The notes under the pieces: generated by a model
What the model was told of the DNA's origin: nothing
Databases searched by the model: none
Seen by the model: the letters and a program-made list of their open reading frames with translations, nothing else
Shown: one piece after another, positions 48,231-61,595 of the stretch
Layout: every line of letters starts with the position of its first letter
Numbering within the stretch: position 1 is the stretch's first letter
Program-made: the position numbers and the translations under genes
NCBI GenBank assembly: GCA_963556695.1
Contig: CAUWAG010000018.1
Span: 5,270,001-5,334,000 of the forward strand
Origin: Anthostomella pinea
Taxonomy: Eukaryota; Ascomycota; Sordariomycetes; Xylariales; Xylariaceae
Length of the DNA: 64,000 nt
Reading direction: 5' to 3'

Positions 48231-49721
48231 CGGCATCCAAACCTCCTCCCCGCCATTGAGCCTGGGAAACTCTACGCTGCCCTCTATCAGCGTCACCAAG
48301 AGCCTGGGCAGCTCCTCAACTACACTTGCCGCGTGCTTGAGGTTACTCAGCAGCCAACCCCCTACATGAGACTCACGAAACTTCGCTGTATGTCGATGCA
48401 GACAAGTAAGGCATAAAACCGCTGAGTGCCCACCACCACCACTATAATCCTCATCTTTTACTTTGCGCCATTCAAATCTTTTTATATCAGGACTATTCCC
48501 CATTGAAATCTGCATATGTCAGTGTTTCGACCAGGTCCCTAGCCTTCGGAGGGATCGACACAAACTTACGTACGCACATGGTGCTTCTCCCCTTGACGTC
48601 TTGCCTACTTCTGTACGAGCGACCCGTGCTGCAAGTCGAGAGTGCTCGAGCCTTTTTGGCTTCCCTTCCTCGATGATCCACCGCCCGCTGCTATATCTCC
48701 GCATCCCTTCTGGGGATATCTTCTGGATACCCGGTCGAGAGAAAAGTAGACAAGTTCCCCCACTCGGTTGAACATCCCAGGAAGCTCAGGGACGACAAGT
48801 TATAACCTGGATTATAACCCGTTATATCGCCATCGTTGCAATATACCCTTATCCACACTGCTCTCGGGTAGCTGGCTTGTCATATGCAACTGCGATCATC
48901 CTCACTGGGCCACGCACCACAATCTGGGCTTACTTAACCTTCCGGTGGCGCCACCCATTGGTGTTCTGACCTGTATCTCAAACCTCAACATCTTCTCGCC
49001 TGATCGGTCTTTAAGGGACATCGTCAAGTCTCCTTGTGCTTTTGCTTCGCCATTGTTCCGACTTCTAGGTCGAGTCACCACCAACGGTCAAAACGAAAGC
49101 CGGCCTGACCTAAACGTTGCCTCCTTGTCTCTCACAACCTCGGTCACCACGGGGATAGGAAGTCACACGACCCTTCCAGCATCAAGCAGCGGTCTTTGAC
49201 ATCAAGAGCCTGCCAAGTCCACCGACGACCCCATATTTCACTGTCTAACCCAGTATCTGAGCGCTCAAGGCCTCCGGCAGCAGCATTGTTGTGCCTGGTC
49301 CGCTCTCCTGTGCCGCGAGCATCCGAAACCTAATAGACGCCGGTCACAAGGAAGACTGACACCGCACCATTCAACAAACTCAGACGCCATCGACAGCCTG
49401 AATTTGTCACCAACTGGACTGCTCGTGCACCGCACGCACCGGTTGACCACAGACGGCTTGGTGACCTACAGACTCGAGCCTTTGTTGTCGTTCTGGTTCG
49501 TTACCCGCAAGTTTCACAGTGTTTTTGCGCAGAGCTCTTTTCTGTGTATGTTAGCAATCTCCATACTTTCCACGAAAACGCGTCTGCCGCCCACTTACAC
49601 GTACCGGCCTTTTGTTGGGGCGTGTATCAGAGCGATGTGTGTGTGCCCTAACACCTCAGGCTAACGGACCATCAGAATACCATCAGACTGTCCTCATCAT
49701 CTTGACTTCATATACGCTTGC

Positions 49722-49748
49722 TGCGTCTGTTGCGTCTGTTGCGTCTGT
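49722..49748. repeat. 9-bp tandem triplicate
   Basis: TGCGTCTGT x3, perfect, 450 bp upstream of the zinc-finger gene start. Confidence 0.92.
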
Positions 49749-50194
49749 TCTTTTCTGAGCACAACCCTGCTTTCGAAGGCATCTGATCAATCTTGATCTT
49801 TATATCAGTGTTCAAGCGCTGGACGCTGTCTCGTACCTTGAACTCGACTTTCTCTTGCCAGCATTGACTTTTCTGTTGCAAAGCGACTATTGGCCGAACT
49901 TCGGGACGAAATCGTCCTGGAGAAACACATCTCGGAAACGCATAAGATTTGGACGTCGACGTCGCATTGAATCCGATTCCGCTTCCACCCCTTCCGAGCC
50001 AGGGGCCATCCACACATGCCACTGCCCTGGAACGGCCCACGCCATCCCTGCTCTCCTCTGTCTTGAGGGACCGCGGCGCCTGATACACCCCCGGCGACCT
50101 TTCCGGCTCCCGAGTCGTCTCAGGCATACAAGTCGTACATCCCGCGAACACACCACCAGTTGCTGGGACCTCGATCTTCAACACAACTGCAGAG

Positions 50195-51640
<1,446 letters not shown>

Positions 51641-52272
51641 TAGACAGCATGCAACGACAGCCTGTAATGAATGACAGTAGTAATGACAGCGTGGAGCAAC
51701 TGTACGCGCATACACGAACATGATGCCCTTCCTTTCTTGTCGCATAATTCATGATCCTTCGAACTTGTACCATTAACGACGCTGTTCTTTTATTTATTTT
51801 TATTTTTGCCGCGTGTGGAGGATATACCAACCAAGAGGGACGGGCCAACAGAACCATCGGTCGAGTGAGTTGGCATGGCCAGACCTCGTTTATTCTTCAA
51901 ATTTTATCGTTTTAGCGATGCTTGACAAGCAACAATGCCATTTGCTTCTCGATGTTCAGCAGCGTGATCGTCTCTTCAGCGCAGCAGCACGCCAGCAATA
52001 TTCCGGATGGTCGACCGGGGTAGGGGGGACTGACTGCGGGTGGCGATTGCTGACCTGACCTGACCTCTCTGTATCAAGCTAGGGTACCATCCCTTTCGAC
52101 GAGCGAGTTCAGCATACTTGACGACAATTCAGATAGCACAAGGCGCCGGGGCTGGCTTGCGGTTGACCATGATGATTCTTTTCCTTCTCTGTTACCGTTG
52201 CACACGTTTTTCACGATGTTCCGACCATTTTCTGACGACTCGACACGCCCACGCCCACGTCCACCACTCATA

Positions 52273-52290
52273 GGAGGAGGAGGAGGAGGA
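52273..52290. repeat. (GGA)6 microsatellite
   Basis: Uninterrupted trinucleotide run 60 bp left of the T10G19 run. Confidence 0.9.
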
Positions 52291-52348
52291 GCAAGATTGC
52301 ATATACTAGGGGTTCGGAATCTGTACTAATAGAAAAAGGCTCTGTTAT

Positions 52349-52350
<2 letters not shown>

Positions 52351-52379
<29 letters not shown>
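52351..52379. repeat. T10 followed by G19 homopolymer pair
   Basis: Ten T then nineteen G without interruption. The G run could form a quadruplex, and its exact length is doubtful in any assembly. Confidence 0.9.
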
Positions 52380-54014
52380 TCGAGGCATATTCGCGGGCCT
52401 TCGGGGGTGGCTGGCTCGCCGAAAGATTGAGGTGGACGAGTCGTTCGAGCGCGGCGTAGAGTAGAATAAAAGTTTGTGGCCAAGGTGGCATGACTTGTAC
52501 TGTCAGTAGTAGTAAATAGGTCGGCCATCGTTCGTCTGAGGATAGCGCGACCTGAATGAAGATAGAGAATGATAGAACGATGGGAAGTTCATCTCGGCTC
52601 GTCAATACGTGTATAGAAAGAAGCCAAAGGATTCGCAACGGTCACCCAGCTGACCTCGGAATGCAACCCCAACGAACAACTTGGGAGGTTCAATCTCGCA
52701 CACCTCATGCACCTGGTGCATCCTCCGCGTCAGAGCCTCGAACCTCCACGAATGAGAGCCGGGCTGCTTGCCGCGCGCATGCCGAAGCGAAGGAAGAATC
52801 CCCCTTTTGAGATTTCATGTGTGGGGGTGAGGTGGTTGTTGGCGCTGCGTCGCATTTCAGCTACATCCAAAATGCGACGCTGGGCAGCTGAATGCGGGCT
52901 GCTTTAGGCAGGCGGCTATCACTGATTAGTGACGACCACCGTGATCCGCCAATGCTTTCACATGTCGTCAACGCTTTGGTTGTTTTGGACTTCGGTCTTC
53001 AGGAGCTTATATTCAAGGTTATGCATGAAGGAGCCTAGTGGTTAGTCCAGACGCGTTGAGACGCGTTGCGAGACGTTGTTGCGCGGGTTTAATAAGGTTT
53101 AAGAATGGGGTTATATCGGCCGCGCTCAAAAGGGGTAGGTGACCAGCGCCCGACACTTACAGCACTATCTGTCAACCACCAGGCAGGCGTGCCGAAACAT
53201 GTAACGAAAAGACCTACTATCTTGGGATCGCACGCTCAAAGGCACGCGCTTGTCTCTCCCTACCTTCCACCTAATATTCCACAGCTTGCGTATCAAATGG
53301 GTTTGGGGGCTTATCCGTCATGAGGACATCGCGATAGAGCCAGGAAGAATATCGAGAGGCCACGGGTTAATGGGCGGTTTTATGTAACGCCGCCTCGACC
53401 TAGACTGCCCTGCCTTCTTTCCCCCTTCTCTGTCATCATCTACGCGAGACACGCAAATAAGTCTACATACCTTAGTTGACACAACACCCAGATGAACGAC
53501 ACCAAAGTGCTCCTCAAAGAACTGGACCTCCTCTCACAACTTCACCCACAAATCGCGCGTGGGAACCGGCAGTAGTTCGAGCATTCAACCCCACGAAGGG
53601 CGTTTCAGTTCTCACAACACCTCTTGCATGAGACGAACAAAAGAACTGCATTTTACATTCGTACACGTGCCTAGCTAGACCTACTTCTAAGTGTATGTTG
53701 GCTACTTGGGATGTGAGTGTCTTTCTATACGGGCGCTGCACTTCAAGCCACCCATCCCTGATACTCGATGAGCATCTGAGAACTGGGCATCCCAGTCGCA
53801 ATGCGATCAAGGCCCTCCGGATTCCTTTGCGCTTCCTCGACTAAAGTTGCCGGATCCAAGCAAAATAGTGATCAAACGCCTCGCTGCTATGCCCGTGCAT
53901 AGCATGCTCGCTCGGGTTTCCAGCCTAAACCCTCCTTGAACCTGGAGGTTCAGACTCAAAAGTCAAATAAGTGAAGAGACTATTGTGTCTACTAGAGATG
54001 ATGTAACTATGAAA

Positions 54015-56628
54015 CTACCCATCAGTCTTCGTGTTGGCACCATCCAGAGGGCCCCGCGAGGCCGGAGACTCTCGGGCGGGTGCAATGCCAGGTGGCGCCG
54101 GCGGTGGAGGTGAAGGATTGCCTCCAGACCCCGATCCTGGCAGTGGAGTAGGGATCTCGTCGGGTTTTGCCGATGCGGCCGATGCAGGGACGACCATGGG
54201 ACCCTTTGGTACGCTCATGCGGTCCGGCAGGGACTCGCCTCGAATGACTTTCTCGACTTCTTCCTTGCTTAGTGTCTCGTATTCGACGAGTGCCTTGGCT
54301 AGTAGATCTAGCTCCTTGCGGTGCGAGGTAAGGAGTTGGCGGGTGCGCTCATACGCTTCATCAAGCGTACGCTGGACTTCTGACTCGATGATGGCCCTTG
54401 TCTCACTGCTGAGCGTTTCGTACCGACTGGAGTACTCCATGTTCCCTAGCTTCGTAGACATGCCCAGGGCCGCAACCATATTGAAGGCGATGCGAGTAGC
54501 GCTTTGGAGGTCCTATTATCCAACCGTTAGTTTTCAGATCATGGTATTGTTTGGGTGAGAGTTGAGAGCAGCTTACGGACGAAGCACCACTGGTGACCTG
54601 GTTAAGACCATAGACAATCTCCTCGGCTAGTTTTCCTCCCAGGGCCCCGTCGATCATTGCTAGATAGTTTGAAACGCTGTAAGAGTACTTGTCCATCTCC
54701 GGAAGATAAGCCGTGTGACCGAGGGAAGGACCACGAGGGAGAACGGTGACTTTATATAGTTGTGAAGCGGACCCCTTGCTGAGCAAGGTGGCAAGGGCGT
54801 GACCAGCTTCGTGATAAGCTGTCATCTCCTTCTCCTTGGCAGTAATGACCATGGTCTTTCGCTCGGCGCCCATGATGATTTTGTCTTTGGCCCAGTCGAA
54901 GTCTTCCTTCCTGACGGCAGTGGCCTTGTTCTTGCTGGCATGGACAGCGGCCTGGTTGACGATATTCTCAAGTTCGGCACCGGACAACCCAGAGGTAGTC
55001 AGCGCTATGGACTTTAGATCAACCTCTTTGGCAGCCTTGATCTTCTTCGCATGATGCTGGAGGATAGCAAGACGTCCGCGAACATCGGGCAGATCGACCG
55101 AGACATGGCGGTCAAACCGACCGGGGCGTGTGAGGGCCTTGTCTAGCATCTCGGGAAAATTCGTAGCGCCAATGATAATAACACTGCTGCCCTGATCAAA
55201 CCCGTCCAGTTCAGTAAGGAGTTGGTTGAGAGTTTGCTTGACATATGCGGCGTCGCGCGCATTACGTTTGCCGCCAATAGCGTCCAGTTCATCGATGAAG
55301 ACAATGGCCGGAGACTTGGCCTTGGCGGCGGCGAAGAGCTCTCGAACTCGCTTGGCACCAACTCCGACGTAGACCTCATCGAACTCACTGCCAGACATGT
55401 AGAAGAACGGAACACCAGCTTCACCGGCAACAGCTCGGGCCAAGAGTGTCTTTCCTGTACCGGGAGGGCCAACCAAGAGAATACCCTTGGGCAGTTTGCC
55501 TCCGAGCTGAGAAAACTTTTCGGGGTTGCGTAAGAAGTCGACCATCTCCTGGAGCTCTTCCTTGGCCTCGTCGGCGCCATGCACGTCGGAGAAACGAGCC
55601 TTCTGTTGCTCAGCTTTGGCCTCACTGTCAACCTTGCCACCTGGTCGCTTCAGAACACTCATCCCTTCAATGAGCATGGTGATCACAACCAAACTAAGGT
55701 AAGTAAAGAGACAGAACCACATGATAAACTTGACCCATCGGAAGATACTGCTGCCAAGGGGCTCGTCGACGACAACATGGAGCGGGCCGTCCTTGGCACC
55801 CGTTGCTTGAGTGCCGCTTTTGGCAACGGCCAAGTTGCCTCCACGAGATCGGGCAGCGAGCGCTTGGGTGACGGCTTGTACTTGCGTGGGTGTCAAGCTA
55901 CCAGGCAAGTTTCTAACTGTCTCGTTGATATCCTCATTCTGACCACCCGAGCTTGCAGCCGGAGCTATGATGCTCAATGCCTTCTGGTACGCTTCCGTCG
56001 CGGCAGGGTTCATGGCGAATCGACCGGACTGGTATCTCTCGATGATGATAGCTGGCATGTTCGCCTTCAAGAGAGCCTGGTAGAATGCGTTCTGAGCAGT
56101 GGCGCTGGTTGGGTTTCGGTTCGCAGATTCCTCCATGTGGGCGAGTAGGTTCCGGGATAGCCCGCCGGACTGAAATGATCTTCGTTGCGACATGTCCATC
56201 CGCGCAAAGGGAGTTGGCGACATGCGGAAGACTGCCGAGGTGGACATAGGTCGGATAGATAGGCGCTGAGGAAACAACCTACGCGCGACCGGGTTCGAGG
56301 CAAAGAGAGCGCTTCGTTGCATGGTCGAGATGGAGGATCGGATGTCGAACGAAGCAGGGACACATTGCTGTGGCAAACGCGTCGGGGCGAGAGCTGCATC
56401 GTGTCGAGGGTCTCGAAGGAACTCTGGCAGCTCGAATTTGGGTAGGGCGGCAGCAGGCCGAGGCTGAACTGGTGACGTCTCGGAACTCGATGCGATGTTC
56501 AGGTTCCGCGACTGCTTCGGAGTTGACGAAGGTGCTCGGAAGGATACCATCAGGGTGTTCGCAATCGAAGGCCAGATCTCCGTCGTCGCCGCAGCGATGC
56601 TCGAGAGAGCTGGCGTCTGGAACGCCAT
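54015..56628 (-). CDS. YME1: Mitochondrial inner-membrane i-AAA protease (YME1 type)
   Basis: Exons 56628-54577 and 54512-54015 with a 64-nt intron (donor GTAAGC, acceptor ATAG) give 849 aa. An N-terminal basic, Ser/Arg-rich presequence is followed by one membrane segment ([20 protein letters not shown], about 300-320). Then come the AAA domain ([14 protein letters not shown]; Walker A GPPGTGKT near 390; Walker [20 protein letters not shown]) and the FtsH-type M41 peptidase with HEAGH near 605. One membrane span, not two, separates YME1 from the m-AAA proteases. It acts as a hexamer facing the intermembrane space, degrading misfolded inner-membrane and small Tim proteins. The C-terminal Gly/Pro-rich tail ([11 protein letters not shown]) is longer than in yeast. 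No defect seen. Confidence 0.97.
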
Positions 56629-57681
56629 GGCGACCTAGTTTGGGCGCGCGTTCCGTCAGGCCGGGACGAGGCCTCTGTGGCTTCGTGTGGGTGAAAGTAT
56701 GCTGCGGTCGAATATAACAAGCTCCAAAAGGACCGAAGTGGGAGAAGAAGTGAGGCTCGGGGCTCGCCACAATCACGACATGAGTAATTGACACTGGACA
56801 GAAGGAATCCACCTGGAGAAAGGACGAGAGTGGCTAAGCAAGTACTACTAGTATCTGCTGAAAGGCGATGGTGGAGGAAACTGACCGCATTCTTCCGGGC
56901 CGCACCTGACGAGAACGAGATTCGAGATTCTCAGCTGCCCTGTGAATCGAAAAAGGCGGCGAATCTGGAGGTTTGCTTCTTCCAAGGCTGACGCCAGGTT
57001 GGTTGACGTTGCCAGCTGGAGCCCGGGCCTCCGCGCCACTGCAGGTGCACTGGACGCCTGGAGCTGCCCTGCCGGTGGAGCTGTCCGTCGCCGGTCTTCG
57101 GCAGAAAGTGAGCGCCGATATCTTAGGCACGCTAATCTCTTTCGGTCATAGTCCGGCTCAAGCTAATCCCCCTTATCCACCATCTACACGACGCCCTTGA
57201 GCTCGCGCTTGTCCAAGGGAGGAGGAAGACGAACAGATACTAGGCGAGAGGCACAATTTCTGAGCAGTGCTCTTGATGGCAATCTAGGTAGTCATCGTAT
57301 TGAGTTGAATTTCCAATTTTATTTTATCTTCTGGCCACTGGTCATGCAACTAGTACTGACAGCGGCCAGTGACCATTGCAAGGTGTCTATCTCTCAAGGC
57401 CCTGCCGTTGTCTTCTATTTCTCGGCATGTGCAAAGAGTGCCTCTCCCTCTCTTCATCGTATGACCAGTTCCCGTATAGTCAATCCTGCCCGTCCTCTTG
57501 ACGAATCGCTGACTTAGTCTCACTCTCTAATAGCTCTACTTCTACATCGGTACGACGTCTGTAATCTACAGTCATGCAGGCTGGTTCTGTGTCCCGACAC
57601 TTCTAAGACTGGCTGACATCCCACACGTTCCCTGTCTTGTTGCTGATCTACAATTCTTCATGACACATCACCCCACCCCGA
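56629..57681. other. Intergenic region between YME1 promoter and GDE1 3' end
   Basis: No frame with domain support. Contains CACTGGTCA and CCAGTGACC words near 57340-57375, related to the TGACCAG heptamer arrays. Confidence 0.55.
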
Positions 57682-60600
57682 CTAGCTATCATTCGTCAAC
57701 CCTCTGCGGATCGCGAGGACATTGTCCACGATCACAGCATCGATGCCTTCTTTGACTTGGCGCTAGAGAACACCTCGGTCAGTACTCACTCCAAATCATC
57801 GCAAGAGTTTGAGAGACCATACCTGAACCAATAGGGAATCGTTATTCTGCGTCCCATAGCTGACGCAAACCAGGCCAGTCTGCTTCACCACCTTGACGAG
57901 CCGCGGGCTGTTCACAAAAGGCGACGCCTGACTGACGATGCCGAGCAGATTCCATCGACTGGCAAAACGGATCGCCTCCTGGAGACTGCTCGCCCTGATG
58001 TCGCTGACCTCCTCACTTCCAGCGTCCGTCAGAAACATGATAGGTATACTGGGCTGCTTGAAGCTGAGACAGAGGCATATATCCGGGTTGAAACTGCTGA
58101 AGATGATGTGCCGGTTCTTGGCCATATCGTACACCTTCTCCAAGACGGTGTCGCAGAACGAGTTCAGCTCAATCGCGTACGTGTCCATATGCTGTTGCTC
58201 GCTCTCCAGAAGCATGGGATACTTCATCTCGATGTTGAACCCCACGTTCTCGGGTACCTTCTTGAAGAGCTCTTCTAAAGTGGCGAAGGGGTCCTGGACG
58301 AAGTTGCCACGCGTGTTGGCCTTGTAGCCCGACTTTTTGAAGTTCAGAGTATACTTCATACGTTCATCGAGGTCGAGGGTATCCTTCACGCCCTTGGCAA
58401 GATCCATAGACATTGCTCTCGGTCTCGGTCCGGTCTCGTTCTTGGCGCCATTCCCATTAGTATCATTCCGCCGGCTCTCCGGTGAGTCTCCGCCGGATCC
58501 GCTGCTCGTTCCATTGTTGATGTGGAGGAATTGCTCGAGTGTCAAGGTATGCACTGGAGCATCGATTCCCGTCTCGCTCACCAGGAAGTCATGGTAGATG
58601 ACAGGAACATGGTCCTTGGTCAACTGAACGTCGAATTCGACATAGTGAGCTCCCAAGTTTGCTGCGGCAATAAAAGATGAGATGGTGTTTTCACCAAGCT
58701 GGAGCGACTTGTTCGCCAGGAAGTTCTTGCCAAGCCCACGATGACCGAACACCATGGTCGAAGATAGCTTCCTCCAGTATGTCTGCTGGGAATTGACCTC
58801 CATATTGGGATGCGAGAATGGCGTGATGACCAGAAAGTTGAAGTTTACGGCACCGATAACCTCGAGGTTTGCGCCCATGATTGGCACACAAACGTCACCT
58901 TGGAGGTTCATTCGGCTCGTACCCAATGTAGGACGGACCGAAGACAGCAAGGCTACAGCACGCCCAACCTTGCTCTTCTCGTTCCCGGAATATGTCGGGA
59001 CAATATCGAAAAGCAGCTTGACATCTGCTGAGTCCGTGATGGAGAACAAGATTGGCTCAGTTGAGATGTTGTCGTGCACTGGCAAGTCTATGGTTGTTGG
59101 CTCGCCGATGGCCCCTTGCGCCGAAACGACAATGGACAAGGCCGTGTCAAGTTGGTTCGTATGTGCATCCGCGAGGGGAACGCGGTCAAGCTTGACAGCT
59201 TCGACATCCTTTCGCATATCCATCGAGCCCAAGCTTACCATGACAAGGCTAGTATCTTTGAGGTAACGATGGCCGAAAGACTTGACCGGGTCTGCAATCC
59301 TAGTACTGCCTTCTGATTTTCTGTCTTCAAGGGACGATGTTTCAGGAGGGGATGAGGACGTAGGCGACGTTTCTGTTGATTCTGAGCTGTTCGTTGGCGA
59401 GGCGATGGCCGTATGAGGTTCCAGGAGCTCGGCAATACGCAAATGGCCCCTGAGAGCAGCGTGCTCTTTGGCAGTCCAACCGAACGAGTCAGGTTTTGAC
59501 GCATCGACACCAGCATCCAGCAGAATCTGCGCCAGAGTGAAGTGGCCATCGACAGCTGCTATATGCAGAGGAGTCCACGCAAATGACTTTTCGGTAAGCT
59601 CCAGATTTGCTTTCTGCTCGTCCGAGCCCTCCAGCAAGACCTTGGCGCACTCGACATGCCCGAACCGTGCAGCAATATGCAGCGCAGTCTCACCAGTCTC
59701 ATCCTGCCAGTTGATGTCGACTCCTGCTTCTACCAGCATTCTGACAATGGCCACGTAATTCGCCTTGCTAGCCATTGCCAGAACAGCACTAGACTGGGAT
59801 ACTGCTCGTCGCCCAGTGTTTTTGACGTGGTGAAGACCTTGCCAGTCCTCTCCAAGTAACAGACATTTGGTAGTCAACGGATGGCCACCAATGACAGCAA
59901 GGTGCAATGGCGCATTTCCTTCCTTGTCCTGCCACTCTGGAGCATCGATTCCGTTATCAACATTGAATTGACCCCATTCTTGCATCTTGGCCATGATGAC
60001 TTGGCACAGCACAACGAAGCCGTACTGCGCAGCATAATGGAGGGGAATGCGGCCCAGCGAGTCCTTGCTGGACAACGCAGAGCGTTGCTCCGGCTTGAGA
60101 TTTTCAAGCACATAACACAGAATCTGAACAGTCTCGTCATCCTTGTTCAAGAGACCGGAACTCTCCAGATTTTCTTTGGGTTCACGATTCGGCATCACGC
60201 CGTTGGGCTGCGCGGGCGCGACGTAATGGCTATTGTAGTGGGAACTCATAGGGAATGCAACAGCATTAGGTTCAAGATCTCCGGCCGTGGACGACGTTTT
60301 GGTGCGGCCAATGTGTATCACCATGCGGTGTATGGCATTACGTTCGTTGAGGTCGCTCGGCTCATCCAGAGTTGTTGCCTGCTGCAGGAGATAGGCAATA
60401 CACGCTCTGGCCCGGGTGGTTATAGAACGCTGTAAGAGGTTGAGCAATATCTCCTGGGCTGCTTGTTCAGTTGTCACGAGGTTGTCCTTGACGGAACACC
60501 AGCTGCTCTGTAAGGCAGCCGCGTCGTCTTTGCGGATTGAGCCCTCAAGCCCGTCGAGGACGCCCTGTGGAACGCTCAACATGGCTTTGGCCGTCACTCT

Positions 60601-61305
60601 TCCGAGCGATCGGACGGATCGTCCCGACCTATCTGACTTGGCATCGTCCACGTTCTGGGCATCGCCAAGCACGGAAAGCCATTTGTTGATCTCGTTGATG
60701 AGGCGCACAACGGTGGTGTCCCTTGCAAACGGTTTGGGGTCGACCTTGGTAGTGATATAACGCTCTTGCGTCGTCGACTTGGAGACCTTCTTGTCCAATT
60801 TCTTGGTGATCTTGACAAAGCCTCTACGGTTGATCTCTCCGAACCACTGGAGGTTCCTGAGCTGGTTCCGCAGCTCGAGCAGAGCTCCCATCAGCTCTTC
60901 CGACTCCTGGTCGTCGAGATCGGCCACGACATCCGGGCTACTGCCGTATCGATCCTGGAGTAGCTTGAGGCGGCGATGGGCCTCGCCAAACTTCTTGTTG
61001 TAGAAGGAGTCGACATCCTCCAGGTTGCGGTCCAGAGCGAAGAAGAACTCTGGTGTTCTGGTTAGGGGATGCAACGGGGGTCCACGAGGCCTCAGTTAAG
61101 GAGGTAGCCCACCTGCTAGATCAACCCTCTCGCCGGCTTTGGCCGTCTCGGCAGCGGCCTTGATCAACTTCTTCAAGCCCTTGTAGTTGATATAAGAAGA
61201 TGCCCACTCGGGGACTTGGTTGCGCGGTAGACTATGGCATATGGTGAGTGTGACAGGAACGAGAGGTCAAGGAGAACATGAAGCCTACCTGCGTCCGAAC
61301 TTCAT
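57682..61305 (-). CDS. GDE1: SPX-ankyrin-GDPD glycerophosphocholine phosphodiesterase (GDE1 type)
   Basis: Exons 61305-61289, 61231-61113, 61049-57823 and 57762-57682 encode 1,147 aa. Residues 1-170 form an SPX domain (VPEWASSYINYKGLKKLIK), a phosphate/inositol-pyrophosphate sensor. About 375-590 hold ankyrin repeats (GRIPLHYAAQYG, GETALHIAARFGHVECAKVL). A C2-like region follows, then GDPD at about 812-1140 with GHRGLG, VEFDVQLTKDHVPVIYHD and NIEMKYP, so the catalytic His and acidic residues are present. The N-terminus (PEWASSYINYKGLKK) is closer to yeast Gde1 than to Pho81/NUC-2. Known role: release of choline and glycerol phosphate from glycerophosphocholine in the cytosol, induced on phosphate starvation in yeast. 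Intron 2 must use the distal of two acceptors (ACACCAG) to keep the frame. The last exon (RQVKEGIDAVIVDNVLAIRR) completes the barrel. Confidence 0.95.
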
Positions 61306-61309
61306 GTTG

Positions 61310-61315
61310 CACGTG
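61310..61315. promoter_or_regulatory. CACGTG box just upstream of the GDE1 start
   Basis: Palindromic E-box, the core bound by Pho4/NUC-1 phosphate regulators. It lies 5 nt upstream of the ATG, so it is probably in the leader. Function is inferred. Confidence 0.35.
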
Positions 61316-61589
61316 TATCTTATCCGACGGATGCAGGAAAGGAGGATACAAGTGCACCGCGATAGGGAACGGAACTGGGCTATGCCCAAGGTCGATCGAC
61401 ACCGATGTTACAACAAGTACAAGCAAGTATGCAATAGTATGGAGCTCTCGCCTTCCGGGCTTTTTGTAGGTGGGGAACAAGATCGGCCAGTCAGTGGCAG
61501 CGCTGACGGGAAACCAGATGACCTCGGGAGGATCGTGAAACACCCAGACTGTTTGCCTCCGAAACTTGGAGTGGAGTATGAAATTTCAC

Positions 61590-61595
61590 CACGTG
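61590..61595. promoter_or_regulatory. CACGTG box in the GDE1 upstream region
   Basis: About 285 bp upstream of the GDE1 ATG, a typical promoter distance for a Pho4/NUC-1-type site. I saw roughly ten CACGTG words in the window, so chance occurrence is possible. Confidence 0.4.

Larger units (their letters stand above)
46673..50194. other. Upstream region of the C2H2 gene; no separate gene supported
   Basis: Short frames only. It probably holds the promoter and a long 5' leader of the zinc-finger gene. Tandem repeats at 48211 and 49722. Confidence 0.5.
51641..54014. other. 2.4-kb intergenic region; no gene seen
   Basis: Between the stops of the C2H2 gene and YME1. It has a pentamer TGACC x3 near 52050, a (GGA)6 run and a T10G19 run; no coding potential. 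Confidence 0.6.
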
